A stretch of 64,000 nucleotides of DNA from Protonemura montana (Eukaryota; Arthropoda; Insecta; Plecoptera; Nemouridae): the NCBI GenBank assembly GCA_947568835.1, contig OX387606.1, forward strand, positions 25,180,111 through 25,244,110, written 5' to 3'. How positions within the stretch are numbered: position 1 is the stretch's first letter; every line of letters begins with the position of its first letter. The notes below the pieces were generated by a model, which was given only the letters and a program-made list of their open reading frames with translations, was not told the DNA's origin and did no database searches. Shown here one piece after another: positions 33,451 to 46,162 of the stretch. Both the position numbers and the translations under genes were made by a program.

Positions 33451-33872
33451 GCGCGAGCAGTTGTACTGGTCGCCGCCAGAGCTCGCTGCGGCTGGTAGGT
33501 GTGGTAACGTTCACTTCGTGCTCTCTGACTTCGTGTGAGTCAGACATATTTCCACTCGACACATCGCTGTCAACGGTGCTTAAGTTTTGATCTTATTAAT
33601 TTTTAAACAACAACACTCCAGGTAATTGAACGTTGTTATCTTGTCTTTGCTATGTCTTTTAATGATTTTCTGTATAAATAACTGTAGTGCTTCGTCAATT
33701 TGTCAGTTATATGATGACTAATTTCACAGGTGTGGAAGTAGGCTAGACTGGCTAAACAAAGGTTACAGATTAAACGTATTATTACCAAATCAGCATTCAG
33801 ATTCAACTATTTTTTAATATCTTGTCACCGCGTATAATTTACACTCAACTGATAGATTATTTGTTTGCAGAC

Positions 33873-34584
33873 ATGTCTTCCCGCAAAACTGCTGGCCGTC
33901 GAGCTACCACGAAGAAACGTGCCCAACGAGCGACTTCCAATGTCTTCGCTATGTTTGATCAAGCTCAAATTCAAGAGTTTAAGGAAGCATTTAACATGAT
34001 TGATCAGAACAGAGATGGTTTCGTTTGCAAAGAAGACCTCCATGACATGTTGGCTTCTCTTGGAAAGAACCCAGAGGATGAATATCTTGAGGGCATGATG
34101 AATGAAGCACCTGGCCCGATCAACTTCACGATGTTCTTGACTTTGTTCGGAGAGCGGCTGCAAGGGACGGATCCCGAGGATGTCATCAAGAATGCGTTTG
34201 GCTGCTTTGATGAGGACAACAATGGAGTTATCAACGAGGAACGTCTCCGAGAATTGCTGACTTCGATGGGAGATAGGTTTACAGACGAAGAGGTGAATTT
34301 TGAGTGGAATTTCAAATGATTTTGCTATGTTCTTTTGACTTGAATCTAGAATATCAACCAACAAATTTGTACAGAACCTACTACTCCTATTACAGAGATA
34401 CTCTTAGAGAGCCGATGAATTAACCAATCGTTGATGTTAATGTCAGGAGAGTCTATTAACATTTGCATATTTTTTACAGGTTGACGAGATGTACCGCGAA
34501 GCTCCGATTAAGCAGACAATGTTCGACTACATCGAGTTCACTCGCATTCTGAAGCACGGAGCTAAGGACAAGGACGAGCAATAA
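33873..34584 (+). CDS. sqh: Myosin regulatory light chain, non-muscle/smooth type (two coding exons)
   Basis: Coding exons 33873-34292 and 34480-34584 (phase 0 junction) give 174 residues, the length of Drosophila Spaghetti squash. The basic N-terminus [19 protein letters not shown] precedes Thr21-Ser22 (counting Met1), the pair phosphorylated by myosin light chain kinase and Rho kinase. The first EF-hand [12 protein letters not shown] (residues 44-55) is intact as a divalent ion site; Cys52 replaces the Glu usual in insects. It ends [11 protein letters not shown]. It binds the myosin II heavy-chain neck and switches on the motor in cytokinesis and cell-shape change. The ATG is two bases inside an exon with acceptor TTTGTTTGCAG. 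The gene lies about 1.1 kb downstream of fw on the same strand. Confidence 0.97.
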
Positions 34585-35010
34585 GCGGCTCTTGAAATTA
34601 CCAAACATGCATTCCTAGAGATATGTGGCGTGCCTTGCTCACCAAGTATTTATCACGGGAAAACCTTTCCATCGAGATCTTAAAAATCACTTCTGTGAAT
34701 TAATTAATTTACCTTCAGCATTTCTTTTAGGGAGTCTAATTAACAAGCTGCATGTAACTATTATATATATAACCGAAAACTTTTTATACCTACAAATTTG
34801 TTACCTTTTATTTTAAATGAAAGAAACTAGTAATTATTCTATCAATTGAATGATTTGTATGATTATCATTTTGACAATTTATACCATGCTTATTGTTATA
34901 ACCTGAACCTCGGGTCTACTTTTCGAATTTTTGTAAATGTAAATACGTATTGGGTATTCTAATCAAAGGAAGAGGCAAATTTGTTGCTAATAAATTTAAT
35001 CTGGCCATAA
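34585..35010 (+). terminator. sqh: Myosin light chain 3' UTR with poly(A) signal
   Basis: AATAAA at 34989-34994 is the best signal about 400 bp after the stop. A further AATAAA near 35413 could give a longer form. The region is AT-rich with no repeat. Confidence 0.5.
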
Positions 35011-37239
35011 AATAAGCTTTATTGGCAACGTGATTTAGATCCTAATCCAATCCTAATTCACGCTTAAACTGTCAACTCTTGTATTCAAATCACTGCAAAT
35101 ATTCTGGTAAAAGCCAACATTTTACAACAAAGTTAATGTTTGTTCTTAGCATCGAACAGTTCAGAATTGAATATGGTTCTTTAGATGCACCAACTTCCAT
35201 CAAATCTAAATCTGATTGCATCAAATATTTAAAGTCTTTCCCCATTGTTTTATTGTAACCTGTCTTCAGCAGTATTTGGACATACAATCAGAAAGAATGT
35301 CATATTGTTTTGCAATTAAAACCAGACTTTTGACTGGCAATGTATTTAAAGTCGCCATATGTACTTGTAAATTGAAACTGATAGTTGTTTTGTAAGCCAA
35401 CTTTTATCAACTGCAATAAACCCTCAGCAACAATGCAAGTCTTCACCGGCAAGCATTCTGCGTAGATCGTTTCTCAGAGCCAGAGTCGAAAAGTACGAGA
35501 CGATATCAAGAATTAATTGTCTGTTTTCTGAAATAATCGGCGGGCACTTTTTAGACCATTCATGAAAAGTTATCTTTGCCACCTTGCCAGAAGATTCAGA
35601 ATTGAAACTGAAATTTGTAACAAGTGTAACCCCTGCGTTTTTTCAAACCATTCACCGTTTTTTTTCTGAATCTTTTATGAATGAAATCCATTGTGTTTAC
35701 AAAATGAGATATCATTAATTGTGCCTGTGCCTAGCACAACATTGATCCTAGCAAATATCCCCTGATCCAGCTTCAGCAGCCCCAGGTCAAACTGAATAGA
35801 GGATGGGAAACAAAGACATTGTATCCGCACCCCTATCCTATTCCTCCCATCTGCAGCTTACCAAGTTGGGGGTGCATAATGATTGATTGCTCCAAACTTG
35901 CAAAGAGATGCTGAGTTGCACCATTCATGACATCAAACCAACCGCCTCGTCATTCTCTGTCTAGCTCCCAACATCAACCAAGTCATATCTAAAGCAGGTG
36001 CCCGAGAAAGATAGGGGTAGACCAGATTACTTAAACGCCCATTACCATAGCCTAAAAATAATAAAAGAATCAATTGAGAACAAAGCCAGCAAGTAGTGGC
36101 TTGAACGAGAGATGGCGCTGGCGTCGCATTCCCAACGTACAGCCGGGTATGTCGTCAGAATCTTCCTAGCAGTTCCGCTAGATAGCTTGTACGGTGCGGG
36201 CAGCGCCAGGCGTCGGTCCCGCCCACTTTGCCCTTTGAACAAACGCACACACACCGCCGCTCAACGTGTAGCTATATGTGCGATTCGCGAACAGTTTCGC
36301 CGAGTTGGAAAAATAACAACAACTTCGCTACCGGCGACCGGGACATGGCAACCGCAACGAACGTCTGAGATCGTTCGACAAGAAGACGATTTGAAATTTA
36401 GTGTCAAAAAACGATTTCCTTTTATTATTTCGCGAGATAACACCGGAATTAGCGCGATTTTGAACGGTTTTTGAAAGAAATTTCGGCCCGGGTCGTCGTG
36501 CTTGTCAATCCTTGGCACTTGTTTGATATTTTGAATCCAGTGGCCGATCTTCGTGTCCTCCTGGTAATCACCATCTCAAGACGGGTGTAATTGCGTAGGC
36601 TCGCGGACTTTCGGGGGGCTCAACACTCTACGCCTGGCCAGTCGATCGATTTGATGACGTCAAATTCAGCACAACTCTGTTTTCGGCGAGAAGAGGGTGG
36701 TGATTACATGCAGCTGACTTCGTCGGCGAATCGTTTGTGTTGATATTTTGCTCGTGCTACAACCAACGTTGCCTGCACCCACGATTGGCAGCTGCATTGT
36801 TGATTGCAAATCACAACAAGGAAGATACCTGCATTCACTTGTCTCTTTAAAGGTAGGTTGCATTGCATAATATTGCTGTAATGTCAGAGAAGGGATTCAC
36901 CCTCGGTGAATAGCAAGCTCGGCTTTGATGGGGCTGCATAGGGGTGCCACTTATGTACACCGTTTGCCTGCCGGGTTGCGACATACCGTTTTGTTTATCA
37001 ATATTCTAACACGTTCTTGTGCAATATTCGCTGGTATGATCTGTCAGGTGACCGGTCTATAGAGATGCAAGGAAGCGTTTGTTGTCAACGAATCTGTGAT
37101 TTAAAAGCCGGGTTTTGAGGGACGAGGAGGTTTTTATCTGAGTTTTTTGCTAGTCTCACATTTCGAGCACCGCGTATTTGCCTCTCCGTGCCAATCCCTA
37201 CACCAGAAACAAATCAAAACAATATTAAAACACATGCTG
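35011..37239. other. Intergenic sequence with a possible non-coding first exon
   Basis: No coding exon is recognised. The part 36100-36850 is richer in CpG than its surroundings and ends in a good donor context (TTTAAAGGTAGGTTG at 36846-36860), so it could be a promoter with an untranslated first exon of a downstream gene, perhaps the RVxF gene. This is inference from composition and one donor site. Confidence 0.3.
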
Positions 37240-37570
37240 GATTTTTTTATTATTATCAACACTATAATCGTCTCAAAAATTGATGCCTAAACGGGGACTC
37301 GAACCCTGATCTCCACCTGTCGCGGGTGTTGCTCTAACCAATTGAGCTACTTGGACCCCGATCTCCACCTGTCGCGGGTGTTGCTCTAACCAATTGAGCT
37401 ACTTGAACCCCGATCTCCACCTGTCGCGGGTGTTGCTCTAACCAATTGAGCTACTTAGACACTGGGCATTTCGGCATCAATTTTTGAGACGGTTATTGTG
37501 TTGATAATAATAAAATACCCCACGCATTGCAAGCGTTTGCAATTTAAATCAGATTTCATCCTAATACACA
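37240..37570. repeat. tRNA-derived SINE, 5'-inverted copy with three head units
   Basis: An inverted part (tail fragment, complete T arm GGACTCGAACCC, three 52-bp units) is joined to a forward tail (from about 37470). The flanks ACACATGCTGGATTTTTT (left, about 37231) and ACACATGTTGGATGTTTT (right, about 37566) form a diverged target-site duplication. This is the layout expected from twin priming. Confidence 0.88.
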
Positions 37571-39679
37571 TGTTGGATGTTTTTTTTCTTATCAGAAAAA
37601 GGCTCGAAACGCCTGAAAATATCTTTACATTCGAGACCTACTCTTCGAGGTTCGAACTGATTCGATTCTTACCTGAAAGTATTCTTTTTTAAGTTATAAA
37701 TAGCTTAACGATCGAATGGTTTCAGTCGTGCCTCGAGCAATTTGTTATGTTCTTCATGTAAATGTCGACTTGGCAAATGTTCTGCCTCCACGCAACGTGC
37801 CCTGCGTACTTTACACACAATTTACAGTGCGTATGCACGACGTAAGCAATTGTTTGCATTGCAGTTGTACATCACCTCGGCTTACCTTGACAAATATTAC
37901 ATTCCGTGCAGAATTAACGCAACAATTTCGTGTCATGCCATTTGCTTTTGTGACATTCTGCATACGCCGACCACGCGAGTAGAATACCTTTACCTGTAGA
38001 ATTATTCGATGACTGTACTGATACCAGAATTAAACGTTCAGAAATGAAAAACTAAAATGCTGGCATGCATTATTATAACTACAATAAGTCACCCTAGAGG
38101 AGGTTTCTACCATATCAGCAATATTTCACCTGTGTTGGCATTCCAGTTTTATATAATTTGCATAGTTGATAATTTAATTGTGTCAACATCTAACTGTCAG
38201 AGCGTTTTAAATGGTTTTATTGGCCGATTACGTCGTGTACGACGTGGTAGGATATTACGGCCCCGAATCGATTCAGTTTAGTTGCTCTTGAATACAATTG
38301 GAGCTATCACCGATGAAATAACAACACCTATTTTGTGATGTCATTAAGGTAGAGGAAGCCGATAAAACCATCCCATATTTGGTGGCAAATACCATAGCCA
38401 TACCATCGGCAATTCGGGTGGACACTCTATTCGAGCGAGCTAGCCAAATGAGCTCTAGGAAATTAATTCCACGAGCATTTCTCATTGAAAACATGACTTC
38501 CGGTATATGATGGACAAAGACTCGTGAACTTTTTCACACCAGCGGTTCATACTAATAAAATTATTTACGATCCATAGGGAACCATCGATGTCTTTGATGT
38601 CGTGCCTATCCATGGGACTAAAACCAGCCTCGCTGGTTCAAAGCAAAACAAACGATAATCTGGGAAAGAAATTCCTGTCCAGGCCTATGTTGATTATCAA
38701 TACACAAATCGGATTTAGGGCAAATTTTATCGATATTTCCTGCGCTTTCAGAGGCGATCGAAGAGTCCAACGAACCCATCTCAACAACGTGTCTGTGTAA
38801 ATAAAACGTGGCATCCACACGCCGAGAAAAACCTAATTTCAAACGACTATTTTTAGAAAGTCAGCTATATTGGTAAATGTCGGGTAATAAGCATTCGGCA
38901 AAGAAGCGGCGTGAAATTGTTGCAAAGCTAGCCGCGTGGGTCACATCCCCTAAAAGGAATTACATACACGATCAATAATATCTTCTAGCGCAGTCGCTCA
39001 AAGAATAATCAACCCTCCACGTGCGCTAGCCATGTGCTGATCAAAGTCTTGCAATGCCCTAATCAATCTTTGGGGGAGAAACCAAACGAGACAGGGGGAA
39101 CGACGGTTATAATTCAAACAAGGTGAAAAGTTCATGACGGGAAGGGGAAGATTAGACTGCACCTGGGGGCGTATTCGTGAACTAAACCCGAGCACGGTGC
39201 ACTTTTTTTTTGCTCTAATAAGTCTTGCAGCGATTTCATGAGCTAGACGTTTGATTTTTATAATCTTGATCGACATATTCGATTCGCTAGAGAGTTCGTG
39301 TTCTGCCAAAGAATGTGCCACCGCCAAATTATTATTAATAGCAATAAAGCAGCTCACGAAATAAGCCAAGTGCAAGACATGTCGTGCCGGTGCCATGATG
39401 CATCTCCCAGAGCGGTCGGATAATTTTAGTGCATCAGAGAAATCGCAGATGAAATCATTCGTTTGGACAATGGAATATCAAATAAGCAATCAAAGCCGAT
39501 ACGAATCAATTGGGTCAGAGCGTATACCGAGATAAACGAGAAGCCAATGCACAACTGCAAAACTGCAAGCTCTGTCATTTTCAAGTGACATCCTTTGAAA
39601 GTCGTTACGGTGCCAGATGGTAGCGACCGTACTTATCATCTTATCATCACTTCGCTGCATCTTGAAGCAAACTGCAACC
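37571..39679. other. Unassigned intergenic stretch
   Basis: About 2.1 kb without recognisable exon, RNA gene or repeat family. Open frames of 60-132 residues have no family resemblance or splice support. Confidence 0.5.
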
Positions 39680-40400
39680 TTATTAGGATGAAATCTGATT
39701 TAAATTGCAAACGCTTGCAATGCGCGGGGTATTTTATTGTTATCAAACCCCCGACAGGTGGAGATCGGGGTCCAAGTAGCTCAATTGGTTAGAGCAACAC
39801 CCACGACAGGTGGGGATCGGGGTCCAAGTAGCTCAATTGGTTAGAGCAACACCTGCGACAGGTGGAGATCGGGGTCCAAATAGCTCAATTGGTTAGAGCA
39901 ACACCCGCGACAGGTGAATATCGGGGTCCAAATAGCTCAATTGGTTAGAGCAACACCCGCGACAGGTGGAGATCGGGGTCCAAGTAGCTCAATTGGTTAG
40001 AGCAACACCCGTGACAGGTGGAGATCGGGGTCCAAGTAGCTCAATTGGTTAGAGCAACACCCGCGACAGGTGGAGATCGGGGTCCAAGTAGCTCAATTGG
40101 TTAGAGCAACACCCGCGACAGGTGGAGATCGGGGTCCAAGTAGCTCAATTGGTTAGAGCAACACCCATGACAGGTGGAGATCGGGTTACAAGTAGCTCAA
40201 TTGGTCAGAGCAACACCCGCGACAGGTGGAGATCGGGGTCCAAGTAGCTCAATTGGTTAGAGCAACACCCGCGACAGGTGGAGATCGGGGTCCAAGTAGC
40301 TCAATTGGTTAGAGCAACACCCGTGACAGGTGGAGATCGGGGTTCGAGTCCCCGGTTGGGCATCAATTTTTGAGACGGTTCTAGTGTTGTTAATAATAAA
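39680..40400 (+). repeat. tRNA-derived SINE with about 11 head units
   Basis: An inverted tail piece (39684-39745) is followed by about eleven 52-bp units, a last unit with an intact B-box GGTTCGAGTCC (40341-40351) and a shortened forward tail. AAACTGCAACC at 39669-39679 and 40401-40411 is a perfect 11-bp target-site duplication, so the entire 0.72 kb was one insertion. Confidence 0.92.
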
Positions 40401-40411
40401 AAACTGCAACC

Positions 40412-43400
40412 ATCTTGGCAAAACAAACTGAAGGGTTGCCGGCGTCGTCGCTTGCAATGACGTTTAGAGTGGCGAGCAAACAATCATCCTGTGCATTGAC
40501 TACGAGGCAAGGCAAGGTTAAGTCGACTCCAGCTCACAGTTCGACTGCACCAGTCGCAGCGTTCGGTCCGTGGTTCGATTCCCGTCGCTTGCTGATCGCT
40601 GATTAATTCAGAGTTTTGCGTGTGGTGCTGATTGGATTTACACTCGACTCGTTCGGAAAAGGTAACTTAATTAGGTAATTGCTTTCAAGTGTTTTTTGTT
40701 GCTTTAGCGCTTTCAATGATTTGGTGAACTGTATTTGAAATTTATGCCGCTATGTTTATAAAAGTTTAGCCTGGATGGCGATGATGACCCTGAGGCTACA
40801 TTTAGCGACTTGCATATGATTGGTCAGCGTCATGGCGTAAACTTGATAATAGTTTGGTCCACGGCTTAATTTTCATTCCAAACAACAGAACGTTTTTAGC
40901 TAATATTGGATGTGAATTCACGGTCATGGATCGGATGAGCTAGAAGATAACGACGTCGTCGTCGTCTTTTTACGACGTGGCTTGAAGCGTCCTTTTTAAA
41001 GCATGCGTCGCATAGAAAAGCGTCGAGTTTTTGCCGGGTCTGTGTTTTTTCAGGAATCCACGATTCTATGCCATGCAAAAAACCATGCATTTTTTGTAAC
41101 TTTGTAAAGAAAATTGATAAAATATCACTGATTATTTGACTTAACGACTTTAAATACGGTAAAATGCGCTTGGGAACAATCTTTTCTCAGAGCTCAAGAA
41201 TTTCCGACAGCCACATCCTTTTAGATTTCTTGCGGCGGAATCTTTTCAACGAAATTATTCTCACATTAATCGTGCATTAATCCTGTCGGCCAGAAAGTAG
41301 ATCTAGGAAATAATCGCTCTCTTCCTTGCACTACCTTGCAATTGTGAATCACAATTGAAACTCAACTCTCTAGTAATTCTAACCTCCGAGGTCGCAGCTC
41401 GCTGCGGTCCAGTTCTTTGCACCTGGACGACCTCCCGCCCCCGAAGATACCCCTTATCATCAGCCATTAGAGCAGACTTAGAAATAAAAGAGCTCCACCC
41501 ACATATCAATCTTAAGAAACCGATACCACGAGGCTTTCTATCAATTTAATACAGGTGCATGCGTAGATACCACAACTAAATGTCATGACCCCTGACCCCT
41601 GACACTCGAGGTAATGATCATTAATCCCAAGATGTTGCGTGGGTGATAGTGAGTGGGCTTTACCCAAAGTCTGTTAGCCGTTAAATTACTCCCGACCGAC
41701 GCTAGAGCGCAGCAGGAATCCGGGCCAATTTTAAATAGGGAAGGCGGAGCTTTTCGTCAGATATCAGCTGTTTTGTTGGCAATACAGCCTTGAATAAATT
41801 CAATTATATAGACGTGACGCGGTATCGAATAGGTACTAAAGATGGTTTAATATTTAAATACGTGTCTACCAGCTTTATATTCTGTCAGCTGCAGCCAACT
41901 GCATTGATTTGCATAAATGCAATAAAAGCTATCCCTGTTCTGCTGTAAAGAGAGAAGGATTGCTGCCTCCGTTATTCTCGGCGTTGAAACGTAGCGTTCT
42001 TTTCGTGCTTTTCTCGCTGACGACCGGAAATTTACTTTGGATGCTTTTACCGGTGGATTGAAGTTGATTCAGTGTCACCTAGCGTTGGTTGTCTACAGCG
42101 AACAATCAGCATCAATCAGCTGCCAGTTGTGCGATCAACGCCTCGTCTGGCCCTTTGGTCTGGCCTATATTCCTATAAGTGAGGTTAAAGGATAAACGCA
42201 CAGAACGCCGAGTCTTTGCTGGGTTAGACTGGCAATGCATGAACCGCCTTTCATATTGATTTAAGTTTAAGTCAGAAATTACTATGCGATTTCATGGTTT
42301 TATGAATCTAGAACCGGAATTATTCTAAAATAACACGCGGTGCAGGCAGAACGGCACGAGCTGCGGGTTGAATTTGGTATGTAGATTATTTAAATAACTC
42401 TGTCGAGCCAAGTTGCGGTTCCAATTGGGAGTTTGATTGTCAGACGAATTGAATGATGTTCTTTAGAAGTGAATTAAACGCAGTTCTGTTATGAGTTTGT
42501 GGGCACCACTTTCCGATCGTAAAGTTTATTGTCATATGGCATGGCCTACACATGTCTATCAATTTATATTGCCGATGCCTTGGCAGACATAAAATAGGCC
42601 GCTTTTGAATATCGGTAGATTACGAGGCATATAATTTTATTGAAGATTTTGTGTCGAATTGAATGCGTTTGTAGGTTCTCCCGGCATTCCACTTCTAACA
42701 TACTCGTATCGGCATGCCGGTCGGAGAAAAATGTTAATTACCTCTAAGTAATGTACTGGATGCTAATTAATTTGTATGATTAGCCATGTTTATGTCAAAA
42801 TGAGTGCGCAGTTCAATTTCCGAGCAGGGCTGTATGGGGAGTGGGGCAGTAAATATGTCAGCTCAAAATGCATGGAAGTCTTTCGAATGTCGAAACACAT
42901 GTTCCAGATGTGAAAACAATTTGTGTCAAGTCAAGATTCGATTTACGGTTGAAGGAAAATATGCCGACAGGAGGGATGTGAGTGTTTTGCCATGCGATAG
43001 TCTTGTGCCAGTAAAGTGCACGAATCTTTCTTGATCCTCCAGCTCTCAATGACCTGGCCATCTCAACATTTCTAGACATTCTCACAGATTTGCGGCTAGA
43101 TTCAAGCGAATCATCTTAAATGATACATCCATAAACACACGTTGCAAGTAACTCGTGATCATCATTTGTAAATAACACCGATAATGGCAAAGACATTAAA
43201 TGCATTTCAAAACTCTTTTCCAAAAACCACTGACCTGAAACATTGTCACCGCTGTCTTCATGTTTTTTCATAAAAAAAACCAACAACAAGTACATATCAA
43301 ATGCATTCTTAAATATTATTTTCTGCAAATCCATGTACACTGCAATTACTTGTGCCACCTAATCAACGCGCAATTCGGTCGCAGAAAAACACCCATTACT

Positions 43401-44002
43401 AATTAATTCCTCATGATGACTGAATTCATTCTGTGTCCACTTCCTGGCTCGCTCTCTGGGGCATCAGAACATCCGGTATCCATCCACACAAGTATTTTAG
43501 TCTAACCAAACGCTCGGGTCAAAACATTTGAGACAGCTGATCTAAAACCACGTTCTGCATCCTTCCCTCTGGCACATTGTTACCATCTCACGAGGATCTG
43601 GGAGACAAGTCGATGACCGCGTTCAAGCATCGTGGTTAACTGGTGAGTCAGCATCTCATGGTCAGCCACCCGTGAAAAGTGAACTGCTATGCAGTCGAGG
43701 AGTCGACAAGTAAAAAAAGTGCAATCATTCGTGGACACGGATTAAAACCCGTGCAGACGCCCGATCGCCAGACGGCAGGTATATTTGCCCCGACTTTACA
43801 ATATGTTATAATAACTAATTACTCAGGTATAATGGCACACAGAAAAGCGTGACGATTGCAAATCATGGCCCAGGTTTTGCTATAGGTCGATCTTTTGAAA
43901 CGGGATACTCGGAGAGAGGCTGTTGTACCTTCTTGGATTTCAATCGAAGCACGAGACACCGGCTACAGGTTTGCTTCTAGACATTGAGTCTATAGGTATT
44001 AG
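40412..44002. other. Unassigned intergenic stretch
   Basis: About 3.6 kb with no recognised coding exon or repeat. Possible promoter-like elements near 41.9 kb are listed separately. A (GTC)n-like run lies near 40950-40968. Confidence 0.45.
41886..41929 (+). promoter_or_regulatory. Possible core promoter: E-box, octamer and TATA-like element
   Basis: CAGCTG (41886-41891), the octamer ATTTGCAT (41907-41914) and ATAAAAGC (41922-41929) lie in order within 45 bp. A donor-like GTGAGGTT follows at 42179. This could be a start site for an untranslated exon of the gene at 48.6 kb. All three motifs are short and could be chance. Confidence 0.2.
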
Positions 44003-44508
44003 CAGTGGTGTAGTCGAGGGTATACGCGAGTATTACCCAAAACACTTTTTGACACCGAGCGTATACCCAAACAAAATATACAGGGTATACGCCCAATAAA
44101 TACTCTTTGCAAAACTTTAAAATGCGTTTTGCAACGACAATTCTTAATCTCCCTACAACCTGCACTATAAAAACTGGAAAAGCAAAGTTTATTCCGAAAA
44201 GTGGGGTAGTCCGTGTATTGTAGCGGTTCGTATGATCTGGATGGGTATGCAATGGTTTTTCCAAGCAGTCAACGTACTCATTCAACCCACCCGAGGAAAG
44301 CGCGATTGCAGCTACCCCAACACCAAGTAGTAGTTTTAGTGTTGATAGGAATGAACTATCTATGAACTATAACTAGTGAATAGACTAAAGGTAAAGAATT
44401 AGAAACACCCCCCACCCAGTACCTAACCTAGTGATGACCACGGCATTTGGAACTCACAGCCTGATAACCCAGCGTATACCCAAATAAAAATGTATGACTA
44501 CGCCACTG
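44003..44508 (+). mobile_element. hAT-like MITE, family 1 (copy 2, complete)
   Basis: It is 506 bp with terminal inverted repeats CAGTGGTGTAGTC and GACTACGCCACTG (12 of 13 paired). It is flanked by GGTATTAG (43995-44002) and GGTATGAG (44509-44516), an 8-bp target-site duplication with one difference. The 8-bp duplication and CAGTGG terminus fit hAT. It has no transposase, so it is non-autonomous. Confidence 0.93.
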
Positions 44509-44516
44509 GGTATGAG

Positions 44517-45081
44517 TCACTTCACTTAGTGTGATGGTATTTTGAGTGGGACTTGGCTGTAGGTGTACTAGAGATGGTAATCGTTGAAGCACGTTGCCAA
44601 GATCGTGTGCAGACATCGATCCTCGAGGTACAGAGACAGAACGCAGTGAGACCGAGATGCGAGGAACGAAACTTGTCGGCCATTTGACAGATGAGCCTGC
44701 GAGAATCGTTTCCATTCCACTTCCACTTTGATTTCCACTTCGGTCACTTTACAAATTCAAAGAGACAGTTAAACAAGGCCACATTGATCATCCGTCGTGT
44801 TCGAATTATGATTGTTTGAATTGATTTGCTAGCAAATCGGAGAGTTAAAGATCCATTCATTGAAGTGAGACATTTCGTTTGGTCCAGATTATACTTTCGC
44901 CGGGGCTCGGTTTCTAGTTCAAATCCTCTGAACCGTGGAGATTCATTGATCTCTTCAACTATACTTGAAGCAAAAGTGAATAAAAGCTCTGTCAAGGAAT
45001 TGTCACAGAAATAACGTCAAGCAATGGAAGAAGAAACGTGATCTGAGGAGAATTCACCCTAAACTGGACTCGAAACAAGGA
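44517..45081. other. Unassigned intergenic stretch
   Basis: No exon or repeat family is recognised; the last nine bases (AAACAAGGA) are one target-site copy of the following SINE. Confidence 0.5.
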
Positions 45082-45691
45082 CTACCTAACGGTTTGTCGT
45101 GTTGCAAACACCGGTTCTCATTAGATCACTGAAGTTAAGCAACATTGCGCTGGGTCAGGTATTGCATGGGTGACCATCATACACATGACTAGTTCTGTTC
45201 GGGAGAGAGGTTGGAGGGATGAAAGTTAAGCAACACTGCGCTGGGTCAGGTATTGAATGGGTGACCATCATACACATGACCAGTTCTGTTCGGGAGAGAG
45301 GTTGGAGGGACGAAAGTCAAGCAACACTGCGCTGGATCAGGTATTGGATGGGTGACCATCATACACATGACCAGTTCTGTTCGGGAGAGAGGCTGGAGGG
45401 ATGAAAGTTAATACAGTAACTTCACTCGCCTTGCTTATCAACCTCTCGACAGCATGGATTTGTGGAGGAATCCTGTTGTTCGCGTTGTACCGTCCTTCGG
45501 AAGGGACGCTAAGCCGGTGATCCCCTTGGTCTTCGACAGGAGTAGGCTACGTGCTGGCACCGGGTTTCCCCTCCTCCCTTCTAGGCTAGGTTAGGTTCAT
45601 CATCATCCACTCATTCACCGACGCCATTAGACCAGTGCCACATGGCCAGATGTCAAAACAGTGCTAAGTTAAACACCACAAATCAATCTAT
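45082..45691 (+). repeat. 5S rRNA-derived SINE with 91-bp head array
   Basis: Head (AACACCGGTTCTCATTAG), three to four 91-bp units, body and 3' end ACACCACAAATC. AAACAAGGA at 45073-45081 and 45692-45700 is a perfect 9-bp target-site duplication. Confidence 0.92.
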
Positions 45692-46097
45692 AAACAAGGA
45701 AAGACGCCACATGTGACATACCGAAGTGAACAATGCATTACACTTGCACTTGCAATGGCTCAACAAGGGTGGTACGCCTGTAATATCGCCAATCACCCAA
45801 TATATCACAGAACTGGCCGTGACATGAGTTGTGTTCTTCGATTGTCTGTCTTGCATCAGATCAAAGGTCGACACCGCCAACAACGACCTTCAAACCCGCG
45901 ACTCGAACTGTCACTGCTAAAGATATTATTGAGACAACAATAAGATGGACGGCCAGTTGGAACGCCTAGCAGAAGACTATCGCGACATATTGAGAGGCAT
46001 TTATTTTGATTGATTTCTATTCAATGATTGCACATGCAAAACACAATCGTTTGTTTCACACAAATAGAAAATATAAACACAACACATTGCAATGTTT

Positions 46098-46162
46098 AAG
46101 CCATGGTATAAGCCATGGTATAAGCCATGGTATAAGCCATGGTATAAGCCATGGTATAAGCC
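46098..46162 (+). repeat. 12-bp tandem array fused to a 5S-SINE body
   Basis: AAGCCATGGTAT is repeated five and a half times and runs straight into AAAAGTTAGTACAGCAAC of the SINE body. It occupies the place where other copies have 5S-like head units. Confidence 0.93.
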
